From Stigmatella ashevillena (lineage in GTDB: Bacteria; Myxococcota; Myxococcia; Myxococcales; Myxococcaceae), in the NCBI RefSeq assembly GCF_028368975.1, contig NZ_JAQNDM010000002.1, positions 8,426,425 through 8,490,424 of the forward strand: 64,000 nt of DNA. The letters are read 5' to 3'. A program made the translations under genes and the position numbers. Below the pieces are notes generated by a model. It was not told where the DNA came from. It did not search any database and saw nothing but the letters and a program-made list of their open reading frames with translations. This document shows positions 42,801 through 52,199 of this stretch, one piece after another (position 1 is the first letter of the stretch; every line of letters begins with the position of its first letter).

Positions 42801-43764
42801 GCTCCGCGCGCAGCTCCTCGCGCGCCCAGCGCACCCCGACACAGACGAGCAGGAGCCCTCGTCCTGGAGGGCCCAGGGCCTCCGCGGACACCACCGGGAT
42901 GCCTTGGATGCGGGTGCCCACCTTGCGCGGGTGGACCTCGATGTACCGCTCCACGGGGATGCCCTCGTCCTGGAGAAACCGGCTGAGGGTCAGCCCGCTG
43001 GGGCCTGCTCCCCACAGGGTGCAGGGTCGGCCATCCGCGAGCGGGCCTCGGGCCAGATAGTGCGCCTTGAGCCAGAGAAACCGCCGCTTCTCGTATCGCG
43101 CGTCCGTCCGGGTGAGCCGCTGGGCGCTGTCACGCCAGCGCAGGAGGACTTCCGGCAGGCTCCTCAACCCATACCCCGCGTGGAGCAGCTTGAGCCACAA
43201 GGCATAGTCTTCTGGGAAATCCCCGTCCTCCCAGCCCCCCATTGCCAGGAGGGCGTCCCGTCTCAGGCACACGGATGGGTGGCACAGGGGGCTCTCGATG
43301 AAGCGGGCCCGGTGGAGGGCCTCGGGGGTGGTGAGGCTGTTGAGCCAGGCCGCGTAGGACTGGAGCGAGGGGCTGACCGGCTGGTCCTCCCGGAACAGCT
43401 CGATGCCCGTGCCCACGCCCGCAAGGCTTGGGTCGGCCTCCAGGGCGTCCACGCTGGCCTCCAGGCGCCGTGGCAGCGCCTCATCATCGGCGTCCATGCG
43501 GGCCACATAGGGGGAATCCGCGTGGGAAAGCGCGAGCTGGAGCGCGGCCACCAGCCCTCGGCCGCCCCCGTCCAGGAGGGCCACCCTGCGGTCCTGGGTC
43601 ACCAGGCGCTGGAGAACCCCGTGCGTCCCATCCGTGGAGCCATCCTCCACCACGAGCACCCGAATCGCCTGGAAGGTTCCTTGCAGCAGGCTTTCCACCG
43701 CCCGTGTCACCGTGGTCTCGGCGTTGCGGGCGGGAAGGAGGACGGTGACGACCGGGGCGGGCAT
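42751..43764 (-). CDS. Family 2 glycosyltransferase
   Basis: The start at 43,764 (MPAPVVTVLLPARNAETTV) begins the GT2 domain directly; the frame stays open far upstream but only as a shadow of the TPR gene. The 337-residue protein shows VVEDGSTDGTHGVL, the DxD-type metal site RMDADDEALPRRL and the acceptor-side segment DFPEDYALWLKLL. The C-terminal 90 residues form a Rossmann-like segment (LWGAGPSGLTLSRFL), as in GT2 proteins that carry a second nucleotide-binding-type domain. It probably builds a surface polysaccharide. Confidence 0.88.
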   Translation of the reverse strand: MPAPVVTVLLPARNAETTVTRAVESLLQGTFQAIRVLVVEDGSTDGTHGVLQRLVTQDRRVALLDGGGRGLVAALQLALSHADSPYVARMDADDEALPRRLEASVDALEADPSLAGVGTGIELFREDQPVSPSLQSYAAWLNSLTTPEALHRARFIESPLCHPSVCLRRDALLAMGGWEDGDFPEDYALWLKLLHAGYGLRSLPEVLLRWRDSAQRLTRTDARYEKRRFLWLKAHYLARGPLADGRPCTLWGAGPSGLTLSRFLQDEGIPVERYIEVHPRKVGTRIQGIPVVSAEALGPPGRGLLLVCVGVRWAREELRAELTARGWEEGVDFLCAA

Positions 43765-43782
43765 CGTGTGTAGACTGCCCCA

Positions 43783-46700
43783 GTGATGGGTGGCGTGAGA
43801 AACGGGAAGAGCGCTGAAGGGCCCGGGGATTCCGGTGCTCGACAGGAGACGCTCGCCGTGGACGCACGCGTCCCCGAGGGCGACAGCGCCGTGCACGGCA
43901 AGGTGGAGCGGCACCTTCAGGTGGTCGCGAGGCTGCTGCGCGAGCACCATGCCCCCAAGGCCTTTGGCGAGTTGGTGCGTGCCTGCCGCATCCTGCCCAT
44001 GACCCCGCAGCTGGCCGCGGCGCTCGTGACCGTGTCCCTCCAGGCGGGAACCGAGGCCGCCGCCATCACGCTGCTTTCCGCTTCCCTGGAGCAGGTGGAG
44101 GGACGGGTTCAGCGGGCGGTGCGCGGGCAGCTCGCCCGGGTGCTGCGCCGGGTCGAGCAGCTTCCCCGCGCCATCGAAGCGTTGGAGGTGCTGTTGTCCG
44201 TGTTCCCCGATGACCACCGCTCGCGGCGGGTCCTCCAGGAATTGTTGCAGCGCACCGGCAGGTGGGAGGCCCTCGTGGCTTCGCTGGAGAGCGAGGCCCA
44301 TGAGGCGTTTGTCCGGGGCGAGTTCTATCGCGCCGCGCGCGCCACCCGGTGGCGTGCCCGCGTGCAGGCCGAGCAGCTGCGCAATCTGGCGCGCGCCGCG
44401 GAGAGCTACGGGAAGGCCGCCAATTACCTGGAGCAGATGGAGGATGCGGTGGGGGCCCTGTCCGTGCGGCTGGATGGGCTCCGGGTGCTGCACGCCGCGG
44501 GGGCCTCCGAGGCCGTGCTCACCGCGGCCTCCTCGGTGTGTCTGTCCGCCGGCTCCCGGCTGAACCGGGGGGCCGAGGTCCGGCAGGTGCTGGAAGAGCT
44601 GCGGCTCATTCCCGCGCGGGTCGAACTTCCTCCAGAGAAGGTTCTTCCGGTGGACCCCTCCGCGGAAGGTGCGTCTCTGACGGAGGTGGTGGAGCTTCCC
44701 GAGGTCCCTCCCGCGCAGCCGGTTCCAGCCGCGGTGTCTCCGTCCACGCCCACCGTGCTCGAGATGCCCGCGGTCGTCGAGCCCGAGCCCCGCGCGGAGC
44801 CGGAGCCTCCGGTGGGGAACCGCGAGGATCCCGCCTTCCAGCAGCGGCTGGAGACACAGCTCATCGCCCGGCAAGCCTGGCCCGAGCTGGCGCAGTTCTA
44901 CTTGGCCCGCGCCGAGCAGGCGAAGGAGCCCTCGGTCCGGGCCGAGGCACTGACCCGGCTCGCGGAGGTGATGGAGACCGAGTTGGAGGATCCGGCGGGC
45001 GCCGCGCGCATGTACCAGGAGATCGTCACGCTGACGGGTGACCGCGTCGCGCTGAAGGAGCAAGTGCGGTTGCTGGCCAAGCGGGGAGATCCCGCGCTGG
45101 TCCAACGTGCGCTCAACGAGGCGGTGCAGGGTGCACGCTCCTCCCGGGCCCGGGCGAATGCCTACCTCACTCGCGCCGAGCGCGAACTCGAAACCGGGGA
45201 TTGGCTCAAGGCGAAGTCGGACTTCGAGACGGCGGAGGCGCTCACGCCCGGACTGCTCCTGGTGCTCGCGGGGCTCGTGCGGTGTGTCCCCGATCAGGAC
45301 AGGCCTTCCATCGCCGCCCGTCTGCGCGCCTCGCTGACCGTGGCCCCCCGCCGCTCTCCCGACCGGCTCGAGGCGTTGCGCGTGCTCGCCACCGTGGCCG
45401 AAGGGTCCCTCGGGGATCCCCGGCTGGCACAGTGGGCCTGGTCGGAGGTGCTGGCCGAGGAACCCGGAGACACCCATGCGCGGGAGCAGCTCACGGGCCT
45501 CGCCCGGCTGCTCGGAGACAAGAACTCCCTGGGCCAGCTCTTGCGAGAACAGTTGGCGCGGGAGCCCCGCGGTCCCGCGGCGCGGCTGGCCCGCCTGGAG
45601 CTGGTCTCCGTGCTGGAGAACGCGGGCGACACCCAGGAGGCCCTCACCGAACTGCGGCAGGCCGTGCGCTTCGAGCCCGGACACAAGGAGGCGTGGCTGC
45701 TGCTGGCGGACCGCCTCACCGCGTGCGGGCAGATTGGCGAGGCGGCCTGGGCGCTGGAGCATGCCGCGACCGCCATGGAGGATGAGGAGGAACGCCAGCG
45801 CACCTGGGCCCGGCTGGCTCGGTTCTGCCAGGAGGTCCTCAAGGATTCCGCCCGCGCGGAGGTCTACGCCCGGCGCGCGGAGAACCTGCGCCGCTCCAGG
45901 GAAGAGCCCGACGCTCCCCTCGTTCCCGAGGCCCCCCGGAGCGCTCGCATCCGGCGGGAGCGGGAGATGAGCGTCCCGCGCACCGTGATTTTCATCCCAC
46001 CCCCCGGAGTTGTGGAGCTGACCCCCTCCGGGCAGGCACTGCCCCTCAAGCCTCCTTCCGAGAGCCACGAGCCGGCCCCGGTGCCACCGGATACCTCCAG
46101 CTCGCCCACCATCGAGTTCGCCGCGGTGGCGCCTCCCGGTACGAAGATGCCGTTTTCCGAGGAGGAGCCGACGGCCACCGAGGCCCCTGAAGGCTTCGTT
46201 CCACCCGCCGAGCCGGTGCCCGCGGAGTCCGCTCCGCTGGAAGCCACGCCCCTGGATGCCGAGAGCGTCCTGGATGCCGAGAGCGCCCTGAACGAATTGC
46301 TTGGGGACTCCTCGCCCAATACCAGCACCTCCTTGACCGCCTGGTCCTGGCGGAAGCCTCGGCCCCCCCCCGCCGAGCAGAAGAGAACCCAATCCCGGAA
46401 GGCTCCCTCCTTTCCGGAGGAGAAGACCTCCCTCCGGGAGCCCACCTCCGCTGGAAAGCCCGCTCCGTCCCGTCCTCCCGAGACCGCGACCGTCCGGACC
46501 GTGGTGCCCCCGCCCCAGGTGGCCGTTCCCCCGCCGCAAGAGAAGGCGGCGGCCCCTGCTGAGCGCTCCGCCTTGGCCCCCATTCCTTCCTCCAAGGGGG
46601 GAACGTCCAAGCGGCCTGCCCTGGAGGTGTCGGAGGTCCGGTCTGCCACGGGGACCCAGGGGGCGCCCGGCGCCCGGCGCCCTGTGCCGGATGACTCTCC

Positions 46701-47805
46701 CTTTGCGAAGGTCTCTCCCCGGGAGCCCGAAGGGGGCGCCGCCCCGGTGGAGCCCAGTGGGCCCGTGCAGAACACGGCGTTCATCTCCTGGGAGGCGCCT
46801 CCGGGAAAGATGGAGCCGGTGCGCCGGATTGCCCGCTCTCGGGGGGGGACGTCCTCAGGGCCTGCGAAGGGGGGGCCTTCTCCCGCCGCCGGAGCCGAGC
46901 CTGCCGTGTTCCAGCAGGTGCGTGAACGGCCCCTGGACGAGAAGCTCTATCTCCAGGTCGCGGAGTACTTCGAGGCGCGGGGAGATGGAGAGCGCGCCGC
47001 GCTGATGCGGGAGATCGCCGATGCGATCGAAGGACGGGAAGGCCCCGCGCCGCGAGCCCTCCGTCAGCCCTTGTCGGCGGAGGAGCGCTCGGGCCTGAGA
47101 CATCCCTTGCTGCGCACGCCCCCGGGAGAGCTGCTCTCGTGCGTGGGCCTGGCGCTCTGCCGTCTGTTTCCCGCATACGGCCGGGCCGCGGGCACGCAGG
47201 ATCCGCTGCGCCCGGAGCGGGGGCCGGGGGCTCCCCTGGCCATCGAAGCCCTCAGGGCCACGGAGCGTCTGCTGGGCATCGAGGCGCCCGAAGTGGCCCT
47301 CTCCGAGGACAATGGGCCGCCGTTCTCGTTGATCTACACGAGCGCTCCCCGGCTCCTCGTCGGAAAGCAGGCGGTGCGGCAGGTGTTGTCGGCCTCCGAG
47401 CTGCGCTTCTATGCGGGGCGCGCGCTGATGTGCCTCGGGCCGGAGCTGCTGGCCTTGCGCAGCCTCAAGAAGGATCAGGTCCTGCGGGGTCTGGCCCTCC
47501 TGGCCACGGTTCTGAAGGACAGCCAGGTCTCTGGGCCCGAGGCCCGCGCAGTGCGAGAGGCCCTGAAGCCCCCTCAACTGGCCCGGGCGGCGGCGCTGTT
47601 CGACTCCGCCACGCGGCAGTTCGATGTGTCCGCGCTCGCGGATGCGGCGCGGGACTCGGCCAACCGGGCCGGACTGGTGGCCTGTGGGAGCGTGGGGCCC
47701 GCGCTCGCCTCCTTGAGGATGAAGCGGGCCCTGGAGCGCGAGGTGGTGGAGCTGGTGCGCTTTGCCGCCTCGGAACGCTACTTCCAGTTGCGCGCTTCCC
47801 GGTGA
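43783..47805 (+). CDS. 1,340-residue TPR protein with Pro-rich linker
   Basis: It starts at GTG 43,783 or ATG 43,786 and is divergent from the glycosyltransferase gene with 18 bases between them. Residues 30-700 are helical and TPR-like, with recurring pairs such as LAQFYLARAEQAKEPSVRA and ALTELRQAVRFEPGHKEAW. A long Pro/Ala/Glu region follows (about 700-1030). The C-terminal 300 residues form a separate helical domain (ERPLDEKLYLQVAEYFEARG, then LIYTSAPRLLVGKQ and ELRFYAGRAL). No signal peptide. A large cytoplasmic scaffold or motility-type assembly protein is plausible, but I cannot name it. Confidence 0.78.
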   Translation: MMGGVRNGKSAEGPGDSGARQETLAVDARVPEGDSAVHGKVERHLQVVARLLREHHAPKAFGELVRACRILPMTPQLAAALVTVSLQAGTEAAAITLLSASLEQVEGRVQRAVRGQLARVLRRVEQLPRAIEALEVLLSVFPDDHRSRRVLQELLQRTGRWEALVASLESEAHEAFVRGEFYRAARATRWRARVQAEQLRNLARAAESYGKAANYLEQMEDAVGALSVRLDGLRVLHAAGASEAVLTAASSVCLSAGSRLNRGAEVRQVLEELRLIPARVELPPEKVLPVDPSAEGASLTEVVELPEVPPAQPVPAAVSPSTPTVLEMPAVVEPEPRAEPEPPVGNREDPAFQQRLETQLIARQAWPELAQFYLARAEQAKEPSVRAEALTRLAEVMETELEDPAGAARMYQEIVTLTGDRVALKEQVRLLAKRGDPALVQRALNEAVQGARSSRARANAYLTRAERELETGDWLKAKSDFETAEALTPGLLLVLAGLVRCVPDQDRPSIAARLRASLTVAPRRSPDRLEALRVLATVAEGSLGDPRLAQWAWSEVLAEEPGDTHAREQLTGLARLLGDKNSLGQLLREQLAREPRGPAARLARLELVSVLENAGDTQEALTELRQAVRFEPGHKEAWLLLADRLTACGQIGEAAWALEHAATAMEDEEERQRTWARLARFCQEVLKDSARAEVYARRAENLRRSREEPDAPLVPEAPRSARIRREREMSVPRTVIFIPPPGVVELTPSGQALPLKPPSESHEPAPVPPDTSSSPTIEFAAVAPPGTKMPFSEEEPTATEAPEGFVPPAEPVPAESAPLEATPLDAESVLDAESALNELLGDSSPNTSTSLTAWSWRKPRPPPAEQKRTQSRKAPSFPEEKTSLREPTSAGKPAPSRPPETATVRTVVPPPQVAVPPPQEKAAAPAERSALAPIPSSKGGTSKRPALEVSEVRSATGTQGAPGARRPVPDDSPFAKVSPREPEGGAAPVEPSGPVQNTAFISWEAPPGKMEPVRRIARSRGGTSSGPAKGGPSPAAGAEPAVFQQVRERPLDEKLYLQVAEYFEARGDGERAALMREIADAIEGREGPAPRALRQPLSAEERSGLRHPLLRTPPGELLSCVGLALCRLFPAYGRAAGTQDPLRPERGPGAPLAIEALRATERLLGIEAPEVALSEDNGPPFSLIYTSAPRLLVGKQAVRQVLSASELRFYAGRALMCLGPELLALRSLKKDQVLRGLALLATVLKDSQVSGPEARAVREALKPPQLARAAALFDSATRQFDVSALADAARDSANRAGLVACGSVGPALASLRMKRALEREVVELVRFAASERYFQLRASR

Positions 47806-47814
47806 GGGCCAGGC

Positions 47815-48678
47815 TCAGCCCACCTGCATCCGGATGGACAGGGACAGCAGGCGTCCACGTCCATCGCCCTTGCCGAAGTCGTGCCGGTAGGCGAAGTCGA
47901 TGCCGCCTCCCTCCTGTGTCATGAAGCCGAGCCCGACGCCGAGCTGGGAGGTGCGGCGGAAGGTGTCGTAGGAGTAGCCCAAGCGCACGGGAATCGACTG
48001 CCCCAGCAGGTACTCCGCGCCCCCACTGTAGGTGAAAATGTTCTTCTCCTCGGTCTCGAAGTCCGCGCGCACGTCCGCCCCCAGCGTGAACAGCCCCGTA
48101 AAGAAGCCCAGGTGCGCTGAATAGTAGCGGGAGAGCATCGGCGTATCGGTGCCGAGGAGGTTGTGGGCGGAGAAGCCCAGCGTGTACGCGCCGCCCAGGC
48201 GCACCAGCAGGCCCGCGTCCACCGAGGTGTCGTTGGCTTTCAGGGGATCGAATCCCCCCTTGAGCCGCAGGTAATGCAGGGACGAGCCGATCATCAGCCC
48301 CGAGGACAGGGGCAATGCCAGCGCCAGCGTGGTGAAGTGGGCCGTGGCCCGGCCGGCGCCATTTCTGAGCGAGAGGATGTGGTAGTCGATGCCTGCGGCC
48401 ACGGGGCTCGTCTTGGCGTCCATCAAGGACACCCCGGCGAAGGCGTCCTTGTCCGAGGTGTCCCAAGCCCCGTGAAGTTCAATGCGGTACATCTTGAAGA
48501 GGGCGATGGCGGCGGGGTTGCCCAGGATGGACTCGGTGCCGAGCCCGTGGGCCAGGGTCGCTCCGCCCATGGCGTAGCCGCGCGCGGAGGAGATATCCCG
48601 CAGGTCGTCGAATTCAGCCTGGGCGTGGGCGGCGGCGGAGACACACAGGGCAAGCAGAAGCGGCAGGCGGCTCAACAT
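47815..48678 (-). CDS. PorV/UPF0164-like outer-membrane beta-barrel protein
   Basis: The 287-residue protein has a Sec signal peptide (cleavage after AHAQA). The mature N-terminus (ISSARGYAMGGATLAHGLG, then ILGNPAAIALF) matches the PorV/PorQ/UPF0164 type of FadL-like barrels. Alternating strands run to the terminal LLSLSIRMQVG. It converges on the TPR gene with 9 bases between the stops. Transport or anchoring at the outer membrane is likely. Confidence 0.78.
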   Translation of the reverse strand: MLSRLPLLLALCVSAAAHAQAEFDDLRDISSARGYAMGGATLAHGLGTESILGNPAAIALFKMYRIELHGAWDTSDKDAFAGVSLMDAKTSPVAAGIDYHILSLRNGAGRATAHFTTLALALPLSSGLMIGSSLHYLRLKGGFDPLKANDTSVDAGLLVRLGGAYTLGFSAHNLLGTDTPMLSRYYSAHLGFFTGLFTLGADVRADFETEEKNIFTYSGGAEYLLGQSIPVRLGYSYDTFRRTSQLGVGLGFMTQEGGGIDFAYRHDFGKGDGRGRLLSLSIRMQVG

Positions 48679-48790
48679 GAGGCACCCATCCTAACCGCCT
48701 TGATGCCATGGGGTGCCATCACTAGATTCGGCCCCCCCCGATGTTCTCGCAGGAGACAAGGTGGGCTACCTCGAAGCGCGTGGAGACGTC

Positions 48791-49543
48791 ATGAAGCGGA
48801 TGGTCGCTCTGGTCGGAGGGCTCGTCGCGTTCGCCGCGGGGGCCTATGTGCTGCCCGGTGGCTCCATCATGCGCCGGACGGTGAGCGCGCGCGATGATGC
48901 GGCCGTCTCCAACCTCCGGGCGGAGGGCTCGTATGTCTTTTTCGGGCCCGCCGTGAAGGAGGCGGGCTCGGCGCTGGGCGTGTCCACGGAGCGCTCCGAG
49001 CTGGCCGCGGATGGGCTCGTGCTCTTGAAGCCCCCGGAGCGGTGCCGCTTCGAGCTGGGCGGGCAGGACAGCAACCGCCTGGCCGTGGTGCAGGTCGGCG
49101 ACCGTCGGCGCCAGGAGGGCCCGGAGCTCGCCGTGCTGTCCGCCGCCATGAGCCAGCTCTGCCCGCTGCTCACGGCGCGCTCCGGCTCCGATGGCGATGC
49201 CCGCGCGCAGTTGGAGCAGCACCTCCAGGAGCTGGGCATCGCCACGCGCACCACGTCGTTGGCGCGCTTTGGCGGCGAGGTGGCGTACGTGCTGGGGGAT
49301 CCGGGGGAGACCAAGCCCCAGTTCTGGGTCTACAAGGACAACTTCCGCCCCGCCCGGGTGCGTTGGTCGGACAAGGCCGGGACGGCGTGGGACGTGCGCT
49401 TCATCGACTATGCATCGGCGGCAACTGGAGGCGCGCTGCCCCGGAGCATCGAGGTGTGGCGGGGCGGCCAGCGGGTCATGCGGTTTACCGCCATCCGGTC
49501 CGATGCGCGGACCGTTCTCGCCGAGAAACTCTTCACTCCTTAG
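48791..49543 (+). CDS. Exported hypothetical protein
   Basis: GGAG precedes ATG 48,791. The 250-residue product begins with a membrane anchor or signal peptide (MKRMVALVGGLVAFAAGAYV). A mixed alpha/beta region follows with GEVAYVLGDPGETKPQFWVY and ARVRWSDKAGTAWDVRFIDY, resembling the strand-rich half-barrels of outer-membrane lipoprotein carriers. No lipobox. Function unknown; probably periplasmic. Confidence 0.65.
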   Translation: MKRMVALVGGLVAFAAGAYVLPGGSIMRRTVSARDDAAVSNLRAEGSYVFFGPAVKEAGSALGVSTERSELAADGLVLLKPPERCRFELGGQDSNRLAVVQVGDRRRQEGPELAVLSAAMSQLCPLLTARSGSDGDARAQLEQHLQELGIATRTTSLARFGGEVAYVLGDPGETKPQFWVYKDNFRPARVRWSDKAGTAWDVRFIDYASAATGGALPRSIEVWRGGQRVMRFTAIRSDARTVLAEKLFTP

Positions 49544-49620
49544 GTTTCAGTGCTGGCCCCGGGGAGGGGGGTGTGGCTTCGATGTAGCTCCCGCAGGCTG
49601 CCGGCCCCTATCCTGAGGGC

Positions 49621-52116
49621 ATGTTTGATTGCGAGCGGACGCAGCTCTGGATGAGGACTTTGGGCGAGCGGGAGGCGGATCCAGACCGGGCGGCGCGGGA
49701 ACACGTGCGTGAGCACCTGCGCCGCTCGCGCGAGCGGGCGGAACTGGCCGCCGAGCAGATCCAGAAGGCCTATCCGAGCTTCGGGTGGGTGCAGCGGCAC
49801 AACCGCTTCGAGGTGTTGTGGGAGCGGGTGGATCTCCTGCTGGGGCCGGCGTATCCCTTCACCGCCGCCGAGGCTTTCGTCCTGGGCAGCGCGCTGCTCG
49901 TGCAGGAGCTGGGGGCCGGGCTCGCGGGCATGCCCAGCGGAGAGGCCGGGCTGCGCGAGACACAGGAGTGGAAGGATGCCCTGGCCGCACGGATCCACCA
50001 GGAGACGGACAGGGCGCCCACGCCCGCCGAGCTGAAGAATCCAGCGGAGGAATACATCCTGCTCTCCATGGAGGATGCGCTCCAACTGCTGGCGTTGAAG
50101 CGCTCCCGGCAACTGGCGCTGTTCTCCTGGAAGGGGCCGCGAGGCGAGGTGCTGCACCTTCTGGAGGATGAAGGGCTGCGGCGGCACTACGGGGAGTTGG
50201 TGGGCGAGCTGGCCCAGAGCCAGGCGTGGGAGGTGTCCGAAGTGGGCCGGGTGTTCTCGGAGCGCAAGCTCGCGGCGCCACCCTCCGCACCCGCGGACTG
50301 GACGGTGGATGCGCTGAAGGTGGCCGCGGTGCTGCGGGCCGCGCGCACCCTGTTGATCGAAGAGCGGCGCCGCAGGCTGAGCCGTCCCACGCTCGTCGAG
50401 GACCGCCTGCTCTTCACCACGGCCGAGCCCTTCTCGCGCGGTGAAGCCGAGGTCTTCTGGACCTGCTTCGAGGCGCTGCGCGCGATCGACCGCGAGCTGC
50501 GAGACGTGGACGCCTTGCTCTTGTCCCAGGGGCGGCCTCGCTTGAGGGCTCGGGGCGTGGTGGATGTGGACGACGCGGCCCGGATGTCCCTCCACCTGAA
50601 GACGGAGGATTGGACACCGGTGGATGCGCGGGTGCACGTCTCGGACATGCCGGGACTGCTCGCGCAGATCGGCGGCGCGGCGCTGTACCGCAAGGATCCG
50701 TCGGTGCCGCTGCGAGAGCTCATCCAGAATGCCGCGGATGCCGTCCGGGCCCGGCGGGTGCTGGCGAACCTGGCGCAGGACTGGGGAACGGTCACCGTCC
50801 GGGTAGGGCGGGACGCCCATGGCCGGTGGATCGAAGTCTGCGACACGGGCCTGGGCATGAGCGAGCGGGTGCTGACCCGGCATCTGCTCGATGTGGGCAG
50901 GAGCTACTGGATGACCGAGGAGATGCGCCGGGATTATCCAGGGCTGGCGGCCAGCGGCTTCCACCCCACGGGGCGGTTCGGGGTGGGTTTCTTCTCCGTG
51001 TTCATGTGGGGAGAGCGGCTGCGGGTGACGTCGCGGCCCTTCCAGGCAGAGCGCACCCACATCTTGGAGGTCGACAATGGCCTGGGCGCGCACCCCATCC
51101 TGCGTCCCGCGCAGCCGGGCGAGCAGCTTCCGGAGGGAGGCAGCCGGATCCGGGTCTGGCTGGCGCGCGAGCAGGATTGGGAGCAGATGCTCCTGGACCG
51201 GAGCGACCAGTGGGACCATTGGTCAGAGGCCGAGGAGCGCATCGCCTTCAGCGAACTGCTGGGCCGTGTCTGCCCCACGCTGGATGTGACGCTGCAATTG
51301 GAGGAGCGGCCTGGTCAGGCGGTGACGATCATCAAGGCCAACGACTGGCTGACGCTGGAGTCCACCCGGTTCTTGCGCCGCATTGGCAACACCACGCGGG
51401 GGGTCAACACCGCGTTGATGGAGTTTCTGGCCCCCATGGTCCGCCCGGTGCTGGCGGAGAACGGCCAATGTGTCGGACGCATCTGCATTGCCTCGGGCTC
51501 GATGCAGCGGTGGGCAGGCCTGTCGGTGCTCACGGCGGGTGGGATGCGGGCCCGGTACTCGCGCGAGTTCACCGGGGCGCTGCTGGCCACCACCGATGTG
51601 TCGACACGCGATGACGCGGAGCCGCTCGCGATGCGGGAGGACCTGGCCCGATGGGCCTCGGAGCAGGCCCGGCTGTGGGAGAAGTACCAGCTCAACTTCG
51701 AAGGGTACGAGCTCCACAAGCGGCTCGACATCGGGCTGGCGGTGCTCTCGTGTGGCGGAGAGCCGGGCGAGCTGCCCGTGGGGTACCGCGCCGGGACGGC
51801 GCTGACCCTGGGCACGCTCCAGGAGTTCGTGGGGGACCGGGACGAGGTGACGCTGGTGGATGGCTCGGAGCGGGCCATGCGCAAGTTCTCCGAGCTCGTG
51901 GTCATCCCATGCCATGAGGCGGGGCACACCGCCGCGGGCCGGCTGCTCGCCCATCTCCCCGAGCTGATCGGGGTCTATCTGTCGAAGGCCTGGGGGGTGT
52001 CGATCCAGGAAGTCGTCGAGAACGTCCAGATCTCCGAGAAGGAGTGGAGCTCCACGGATGGGCGCAAGCGCAGGACGTGGGTGTTCCAGCGGCCACAGAC
52101 CCCGCGGTTTCACTGA
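49621..52116 (+). CDS. Hsp90-like GHKL ATPase with C-terminal HEAGH motif
   Basis: The 831-residue protein has a helical N-terminal 340 residues of unknown fold, possibly a degenerate HD-type domain. A GHKL ATPase domain with full Hsp90 motifs follows: Asn370 in ELIQNAADAV, Asp408 in DTGLGM, and the glycine-rich GRFGVGFFSVF from Gly451. A middle domain like that of Hsp90 comes next. Near the C-terminus PCHEAGHTAAGRLL (His765, Glu766, His769) is a textbook HExxH zinc-peptidase motif. The ATPase part is clear. Whether the HEAGH is a working peptidase is open. No chaperone or defence partner lies alongside; priA follows. Confidence 0.82.
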   Translation: MFDCERTQLWMRTLGEREADPDRAAREHVREHLRRSRERAELAAEQIQKAYPSFGWVQRHNRFEVLWERVDLLLGPAYPFTAAEAFVLGSALLVQELGAGLAGMPSGEAGLRETQEWKDALAARIHQETDRAPTPAELKNPAEEYILLSMEDALQLLALKRSRQLALFSWKGPRGEVLHLLEDEGLRRHYGELVGELAQSQAWEVSEVGRVFSERKLAAPPSAPADWTVDALKVAAVLRAARTLLIEERRRRLSRPTLVEDRLLFTTAEPFSRGEAEVFWTCFEALRAIDRELRDVDALLLSQGRPRLRARGVVDVDDAARMSLHLKTEDWTPVDARVHVSDMPGLLAQIGGAALYRKDPSVPLRELIQNAADAVRARRVLANLAQDWGTVTVRVGRDAHGRWIEVCDTGLGMSERVLTRHLLDVGRSYWMTEEMRRDYPGLAASGFHPTGRFGVGFFSVFMWGERLRVTSRPFQAERTHILEVDNGLGAHPILRPAQPGEQLPEGGSRIRVWLAREQDWEQMLLDRSDQWDHWSEAEERIAFSELLGRVCPTLDVTLQLEERPGQAVTIIKANDWLTLESTRFLRRIGNTTRGVNTALMEFLAPMVRPVLAENGQCVGRICIASGSMQRWAGLSVLTAGGMRARYSREFTGALLATTDVSTRDDAEPLAMREDLARWASEQARLWEKYQLNFEGYELHKRLDIGLAVLSCGGEPGELPVGYRAGTALTLGTLQEFVGDRDEVTLVDGSERAMRKFSELVVIPCHEAGHTAAGRLLAHLPELIGVYLSKAWGVSIQEVVENVQISEKEWSSTDGRKRRTWVFQRPQTPRFH

Positions 52117-52199
52117 GAGACACTTCGCCGGGTCCGCGGCAGAGGCCTCGGTGGTGGGAGGGGAAGCAGGGGGCCCTTTTCCTCCGCCGGGAAGTGGTC

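Noticed and set aside
43765-46539. Upstream extension of the GT2 frame to 1,262 codons
   Set aside because: The GT2 domain starts at 43,764; the rest is antisense to the TPR protein gene.
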